Part shown: positions 17,783 to 22,966 of the stretch, piece after piece | How the letters are laid out: each line of letters opens with the position of its first letter | How positions within the stretch are numbered: position 1 is the first letter of the stretch | Assembly (NCBI GenBank): GCA_943704415.1 | Contig: CALSCO010001870.1 | Span: forward strand, 1-22,966 | DNA length: 22,966 nt | Source of the DNA: Parvularia atlantis | Taxonomy: Eukaryota > Opisthokonta > Rotosphaerida | Direction of reading: 5' to 3' | Program-made: the position numbers and the translations under genes | The notes under the pieces: generated by a model | The model's database searches: none | What the model was told of the DNA's origin: nothing | Seen by the model: the letters and a program-made list of their open reading frames with translations, nothing else

Positions 17783-20700
17783 ATGTCGCAGCCCGCGCCG
17801 AGGCACGCGCTGCCGCCGCTGCCGCCGCTGCCGCCGCTGCCCACGCCAGTGCCGGCGCCCGCGGTGCGCACGGGCTCGTCGGACCACGAGCGCGACGAGG
17901 CGGGTGGCGGCTCGCTGCGCATGCGTGACGCGCGCAAGGCACGCTGCACGTCCGCTCTCCCACGTTCTATCGCAGCTCACCGCCGCGCCCGCGCAGCCCA
18001 CCGACAAGGACGCGCGCTTCGAGGAGCTCATGCGGTCCGACGACACGCTCAGGATCAAGTTGGGCGCGGCCCCGGCCGTTGTGCGCCCGGCCGTGCGCAG
18101 CAAGGTGCGACGCGCTGCCCTGCAGTGCGCCACTGCGGACCTGACCCGGCCGGGCATGCAGAGCGCCGAGCAGCTCGGCGAGCCGTCCGCACCGGCGGCC
18201 GCAAGCTCGTCGACACCCAAGGTGCGGCAGGGCGCAACTCTGCGGCTGTGCGGACTTATCGCCATCGCCGCGGACAGTCGCGCTTTGCGCTGTTTTCGCG
18301 GCCAGAGAAGCCGTCGGCGCCCCTGCCGGCACCACCGCCCGCCGATGCGCCCGCGTCGCGCTCGGTGCGCATCGCCAACTACCGCTGCTGCGTGCTGCGT
18401 GACTGACGCCGCGCGCCGCTCTGCAGAAGGCCGACCTGTTTGAGGACATCATCAAGTCTGACAAGACCGTCAAGCTCTCGCTGCGCGCGAATGCGCCAGC
18501 CACCGCGGGCACCGGCAGCAAGGGCGCCGCTGCAACGCCAGAGGGTGACCTGCCCTTGCCGCGCGCGCAGGCAAGCGAGCTCGCTGCGACTGCCGGTGCC
18601 GCGCGCTTGCCCGGTACGCACAACGCAGGCGCACACTCACACGCACGCGCCAGGCGAGTCGGTGCGCGCCCGCAAGGAGCGCCCGCGCAGCCGCACGATC
18701 AGCGACATTCGCACGGTCAACCAAATGCTTTCGGTCAACTCGATGGCGGAACAGGTGCGCTGCTAGTGACTGTGCCGCGCGCCGTCTCACCGGGTGCGCG
18801 CAGGTCATCCGCTGGCTCGAGACGGTGCTGATGGAGCCGCTGGCCGAGACCGACCTGATCGACTGCATCCAGACGGGCGACGTGCTGGTGCGCACTCGCC
18901 TGCCTGCCTGCACCGCGTGGTCTGTGCCGACAGAGCCGCCTCCGCGCAGGTGCGCCTCGCTCTGCTCATCCGCCCAGAGGTGCAATGCAAGTTCGCGGCC
19001 AAGGGCGACGCCTTTGCGATGCAGAAGATCGCGTTCTTCCTCGAGTGCTGCGAGCAAGTGCGCGATGCCGGCCGGCACGCCGAGGCCCCAGCAGCTGACG
19101 CGAACTTGACAGATCGGTGTGCCCAAGAAGCAGCTGTTCAACGTGAGCGACGTCAAGGGCGCCAACATGGTCCCGATCGTCCAGACGTTCTCGTCGCTGA
19201 CGGCGCTGGTGCGCGCCCGCCGCGCAGCATGTGGCGGCATGTGCGCTGAACGCGGCGCTCGCAGCTGCAGCAGCGCGGCTGGTCGTCGCCCTCGCTCCCG
19301 GCCCCCGCGGCAGCAACACAAGACAGCGGCAACGTGACGGCCGCCGCCGCCGAGGGGGCAGCGGCCGAGCCAGCGCCGTCCGACGTCGCGTCAGAAGAGT
19401 CCGAGAGCAGCCAGCGCGAGCGCACGAACCGGCTCTCGCGCAAGCTGCTGCGTCTCTCGATGACGCCGGCGCAGCTGCAAACGCTCGTGGTCGAGACGGG
19501 CGAGATCACGGGTGCGCGTGCGCGCGCAGCAAGTGCATGCGCCCTGAGCTGCGCTGCAGTGGCCTTTGCGACCGCGGCGACGCCAGCGACGGCCGTGGTG
19601 CGGCCTGCGGTGCGCGCGGTGCCCAAGCAGCTCCTGCCGCAGACACCGTCGACGCCGTCGCCACCCGACAGCCGGCCAGGCACGTCCCCTCCGTGTGCGT
19701 GTACGCACTGCGGGGCTGACTGACAGCGAGCGCAGATTCGACCGAGGGCTCGATGCTCGGCGCGCGGCTCGCGGCCTACAACGAGCTGATCGCGACGGAG
19801 CGGGTGCGCACGCTGTTTGGCGGCGCAGCAGTGACTTGACGCGCGCGGCCAGTCGTACATCAACGACCTGCGCCTGGTGGTGCAGTACCTGGACGTCATG
19901 CGCCGCAAGCAGATGATCTCGCGCGAGACGATCCAGCTGGTGTTCAGCAACGTTGAGGAGTTGCTGTCGGTGCGGCGCGCCTCGGGCTGCCCCGCCGCGT
20001 CTGATCACCCGTCGCTGGCGCAGATCCACCAGATCCTCCTCAGCAGCCTCGAGGCGCGCCCGCAGCGCATCGGCGAGACGTTCTCGCGCATGTACGACTT
20101 CCTCAAGGTGTACAACATTTACTGCGCCAACTTCCCCTCAGCGACGGCGTTCCTGAACCGGATGCGCGACAGCGACCCGCTGAAGGCACGCCGGGCTCGG
20201 ACTAGCACCGCGGCTGACCCGTGCGGCACAGATCTACCTGCGCACGTTCACCGCGCTCGACGACTCGGGCGGCTTGCCGATCGAGACGTTCCTGATGAAG
20301 CCTGTGCAGCGCATCTGCCGCTACCCGATGCTGCTCAAGCGCCTCGGCGAACTCACGCCCTTGGATGCGCCCGACAAGCGTGCGCGTGACACGGCCGCGG
20401 TGACGCCTGTGTGGCATGCTCACAACATCGCGCGGGCGGCAGTGGAACTCCCGCTGGCCCTCGCCAAGGTCGAGGCCGTCGTCAACACGGTCAACGAGAG
20501 CCGGCGGCAGAAGGAGAACTCGGAGCGCATCCTGCAGCTGCAAGCGCAGCTGGTGCGGCCCAGCATGCCAGGCACGCTGTCGCGCACTCACCGGGCGCGC
20601 ACCACAGACGAACGGCTCAGACAAGGTGCAGCTGCTGTCACCCGCGCGGCGGTGCGGCGCACGGTGTATTCGGTGCGCGTGCGTCGGCTGACGTCGTCCT

Positions 20701-22596
20701 CGTCTCGCGCGGCGTGCAGGTTCATCATGGATGGGGCCGTGTGGAAGATCTTCCCGGGCGACAAGCTCAAGGACCGGCACCTGTTCCTGTTCAACGACTT
20801 GCTCATCCTCGCGACGCCGCAAGGCAAGCAGCGCCGCCGCAGCCTGGCGGCATGCTTACGCCCGACCCCGTCAGGCAAGAAGCGCGACCGCTTCAATATC
20901 AAGTTCTCGGTCGACCTGGCCGACGTCGCCGTGCTCGAGGACCCGGACGAGCCGCTGTTCCAGCCCGGCGCCGGCAGGTGCGACCAGGCCCTGTCCAACT
21001 GCGCGCACGGCTGACCTGCTGGCACAGCGAGGAGGACGAGGCGCGCCGGGCACAGATCGCCGCGGCCATCCACCAGTTCAACGCCGACAAGCCCGCCAAG
21101 GCCGTCGCGGCGCTGCTCGACCAGGGCCTCGTCGAGCGCTCGGCCGAGGGGTGCGCCGGCGCGGCACTGCTCGTTCGGCGCCTCACACAAGTGCACACCA
21201 CCCAGCGTCGCGGCCTTTCTCATGCGCACGCCCGAGTTGTCGCGCGTGGGCGTGGGCGAGTACTTGGGCGGGCCCGCAGCCTTTCAGCGCGAGACGCTCA
21301 AGGCGTACCTGGCGATGCTCGACATGGCGGGTGAGTTCCTGGTCTAGCCCGCGGTCAGAAGCTCATGCAGCGTGACAGGCTTGCGCTTTGACGAAGCGCT
21401 GCGCATCTTCCTCGCCACGTTCCGCCTCCCCGGCGAGGCGCAGATCATCGACCGCATGATGGAGAGGTGAGCGCAACCCCGCGCGACCCCGTGCAACCTG
21501 AGCGCAGCTGCGCTCATGTCGCACACGGTGGCAGCTTCTCCGTGCGCTACTGCGAGGCCAACCTGGGCGCGATCCCCGGCGGCGCCGACATGGCCCACAC
21601 GCTCGTCTTTGCGCTGATCATGCTCAACACGTCGCTGCACAACCCGAACGTCGACCGCAAGATGACGGTGCGCGCAGCCGGTGCACCGAGCGCGGCTCTA
21701 TTGACCCAGCTGCGCAGCTGGACGACTTTGTGCGCAACTTCCGCAACGCGGACGAGGCCGCGGTCGTCCCGGACGCGCTCCTGCACGCGCTGTACCGCTC
21801 CATCCGCGACGAGAAGCTCGAAATGGGCCTGGAGGAGGACACGGGCGAGCGTCTGACGTGCGGTGCACCCAGTGCCCGTCCGCGCTCGCTCACCGGCGAT
21901 ACGCGACCCGCAGCATCACGCTGGCCAAAGTGCCCCAGCGGCTGTGCCTGGGCGTGCCCTCGCTTGCTGTTGTTGTGACGCTGCCCGCGCCGCACCCGAC
22001 CGTGCGGCTCAAGCTGTCGGGTGCGCCGCGTGACGACTGTCTGTCTCCGCGAAAGCAGGCTCACGCACGAGCCCGCGTGCAGGCCAGGGGCTCCAGTGCG
22101 ACCCGGCCGTGCTGTCGTTCACCGAGAGCGCGACGGCATCGTTTGTCGTGACGGGGCTGGCACTCGGGCGCAAGGTGCGCGCGCGCGTGTCGGGGCGCAG
22201 GCGAGGTCGCTGATCGCGTGTGTGCGCGTAGACGCTGCTGGTGACGCGCGTCGGCAAGGGTGCGCGGCAGTACTCCAAGCCGCCGCCGATCGACCTCGTC
22301 GTGCAGCTGCCGATGCTGCAGGTGTGCGCCCGTGCATTGCCGCAGACGTGCTCGCCAGCTGACCGTGCGCACAGCACACGCTGATGATGGAGGTGACGCA
22401 CCGCACGCCGCGCGAGAGCACGAAAGAGGTCGTGCGGCTGGGCGTGCCGACGCGCGAGGAGCGGCTCGAGTGGCACACGACGCTCGCGCGGGCCGTCGAC
22501 GAGCGGCAGCGCCAGGTGCGTGCGACGCGCGCGCTCTGCTCAGCCTGACCGCGCGCGCAGGTGCAGAACCGCACAACGCGTCCGGGGGCGGCATGA
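17783..22596 (+). CDS. CH-DH-PH-Sec7 protein: combined Rho GEF and Arf GEF
   Basis: Twenty-nine exons (17783-17863, 17976-18104, 18162-18221, 18278-18364, 18427-18613, 18654-18754, 18804-18887, 18950-19057, 19113-19208, 19265-19511, 19560-19694, 19736-19803, 19853-19969, 20024-20185, 20232-20379, 20443-20552, 20608-20651, 20720-20823, 20875-20977, 21028-21150, 21206-21330, 21379-21466, 21535-21667, 21718-21857, 21914-22020, 22083-22174, 22232-22321, 22375-22515, 22561-22596) give 1081 residues; exon 1's donor is the least certain. Residues 1-40 are Pro-rich, with two SD-T motifs after them. CH domain about 214-311 (IRWLETVLMEPLAETDL, FFLECCEQIGVPKKQLF). DH domain about 450-640 (NELIATERSYINDL, FLMKPVQRICRYPMLLKRL). 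PH about 650-724 (RHLFLFNDLLIL). Sec7 about 733-915 (VGEYLGG; catalytic Glu about 826 in FRLPGEAQ; LIMLNTSLHNP). The last 155 residues look beta-rich, ending in a helix. It probably links actin binding to activation of Rho/Rac and Arf at membranes. Confidence 0.9.
17810..17840 (+). repeat. CTGCCGCCG tandem repeat coding Pro-Pro-Leu
   Basis: A 9-nt unit CTGCCGCCG is repeated three to four times and codes (LPP)n in the N-terminus of the GEF protein, a possible SH3 or profilin-binding segment. Repeat number is likely to vary. Confidence 0.7.
20186..20231 (+). other. GC-AG intron in the DH domain of the GEF gene
   Basis: The 46-nt intron begins AAG|GCACGC, has CTGAC at about 20214 and ends GGCACAG. 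It shifts frame between SDPLK and IYLRTFTALDD, both conserved DH sequence, so an intron is required. No GT donor exists at a usable place. Confidence 0.75.
20824..20874 (+). other. Probable GC-AG intron in the PH domain of the GEF gene
   Basis: The 51-nt segment begins CAAG|GCAAGC, the usual GC-donor context, and ends CCCCGTCAG. It is a multiple of three without stops, so it could also be translated, but removal gives TPQGKKRDRFNIKFSVDL, typical of a PH-domain loop, and the length matches other introns. Confidence 0.6.
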
Positions 22597-22683
22597 CTGC
22601 ACACTATTAACCATGTTTCCATCTGGTCAAAGCAAAGCAAAGCATCGCAGTCGTCGCGCGTGCGCGGGCGGGCGCGCGTCTCG
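22597..22683. other. convergent 3' region GEF / small ORF
   Basis: This 87-bp spacer lies between two stop codons. It contains a relatively AT-rich stretch (22605-22645) with a short direct repeat, AAAGCAAAGCAAAGC. It may carry the 3'-end signals of both genes; no gene is seen. Confidence 0.4.
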
Positions 22684-22917
22684 TCAGTCGTCCAGCTCCC
22701 CGGGCTCGAGGTCGGCAGGCGCGTCCGGCGCGGCAGCAAAGGCGGCTGCCACGCGCTCGGCGGCCTCGCGCCCGAGCAGGTCGGCCAGGTCCATCTGCAT
22801 GCGCAGCGTGTCCGATCCGCGCAGCTGCGCGCTCTTGTAGACACCGATGGGCGTGTGCAGGTCGCGCACGACGAGGCGCGCAAGGTCGGCGTCGGCGGCG
22901 ACGAGGCGCGCGTTCAT
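22684..22917 (-). CDS. Small unknown protein, 77 aa
   Basis: A single open frame from ATG at 22917 to TGA at 22684 codes 77 residues with no need for introns. It is rich in Leu, Ala, Asp and Arg. The first half alternates hydrophobic and charged residues (ARLVVRDLHTPIGVY), the middle predicts a helix (ADLLGREAAERVAAAFAAA), and the end is acidic (ADLEPGELDD). There is no Cys, signal peptide or membrane segment. I do not recognise the family. The even spacing to the GEF stop and the codon usage (strong G/C at third positions) support a real gene. It could also be the last exon of a longer gene whose upstream part lies beyond the window, since only 49 bp remain. Confidence 0.5.
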   Translation of the reverse strand: MNARLVAADADLARLVVRDLHTPIGVYKSAQLRGSDTLRMQMDLADLLGREAAERVAAAFAAAPDAPADLEPGELDD

Positions 22918-22966
22918 CGTCTGCCTTTTTTGCGCGCGCGCGTGCTGCGTCAGCGCTTGCCCCCCC
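22918..22966. other. Upstream end segment with GC alternation and poly-C
   Basis: The last 49 bp hold a T6 run, a (GC)n alternation at about 22931-22942 and end in six C. It would be the 5' region of the small minus-strand gene. The closing C run mirrors the G run at the window start and suggests that the contig broke at a homopolymer. Confidence 0.4.

Noticed and set aside
17386-17928. 180-codon open frame in the divergent intergenic region
   Set aside because: No domain, low-complexity Ala/Pro/Arg composition, and it runs through CCAAT boxes and into the GEF first exon in another frame.
1-22966. Retroelement, transposon or viral fragments
   Set aside because: No reverse transcriptase, integrase, transposase, capsid motif, terminal repeat or target duplication was found on either strand.

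Overview
This is a 23 kb piece of a very GC-rich (roughly 70%), gene-dense nuclear genome of a eukaryote, most likely a free-living protist. Every protein gene that can be read here except the last small one is broken up by very short spliceosomal introns (40-81 nt, one possible exception of 112-133 nt). These introns share one grammar: donor GTGCGY, a branch-like CTGAC/CTCAC/CTGAT 10-35 nt before the end, and acceptor CAG. I placed about 80 of them by matching reading frames to conserved protein families. Six complete models (1937, 101, 425, 658, 143 and 1081 aa) sum exactly to whole codons. The gene content (a DH-type RhoGEF, ERH, an NBR1 autophagy receptor, PAR-binding-like zinc fingers) points loosely to an amoebozoan, apusomonad or other Obazoan/Amorphean protist. 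I cannot name the species, and a fungus or an alga is less likely but not excluded.

Layout. Positions 1-1097 (+): C-terminal part of a bacterial/organellar-type YchF GTPase/ATPase. 1115-2441 (+): RNase III-fold protein starting only 17 nt after the YchF stop; both may serve mitochondrial translation. 2479-8850 (-): full-length Nup188-type nucleoporin, 11 exons. 8887-9378 (+): ERH, sharing a 36-bp divergent promoter with Nup188. 9513-11301 (-): three-RRM RNA-binding protein without its 5' end. 11316-11331: a run of 16 C. 11336-12180 (+): C-terminal third of a glutamate carboxypeptidase II-like protein, lacking its catalytic part. 12319-14157 (+): secreted subtilisin of the proteinase K type. 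14312-16556 (-): NBR1-type selective-autophagy receptor. 16664-17277 (-): small PDZ protein. 17278-17782: a 505-bp divergent intergenic region with CCAAT boxes. 17783-22596 (+): 29-exon CH-DH-PH-Sec7 protein. 22684-22917 (-): small unknown protein.

The most interesting items are: (1) an NBR1-like receptor with two tandem C-x5-C-x7-H-x5-H fingers that look like PBZ (poly-ADP-ribose-binding) fingers between its PB1 and ZZ domains; (2) a single polypeptide combining a calponin-homology domain, a Rho GEF module and an Arf GEF (Sec7) module; (3) an apparent AT-AC intron in the subtilisin gene and two GC-AG introns in the GEF gene; (4) a 16-C run at which two head-to-head genes both lose their 5' parts, which looks like a false join in the assembly. 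No viral or retroelement fossil, CRISPR array, tRNA or rRNA was seen.
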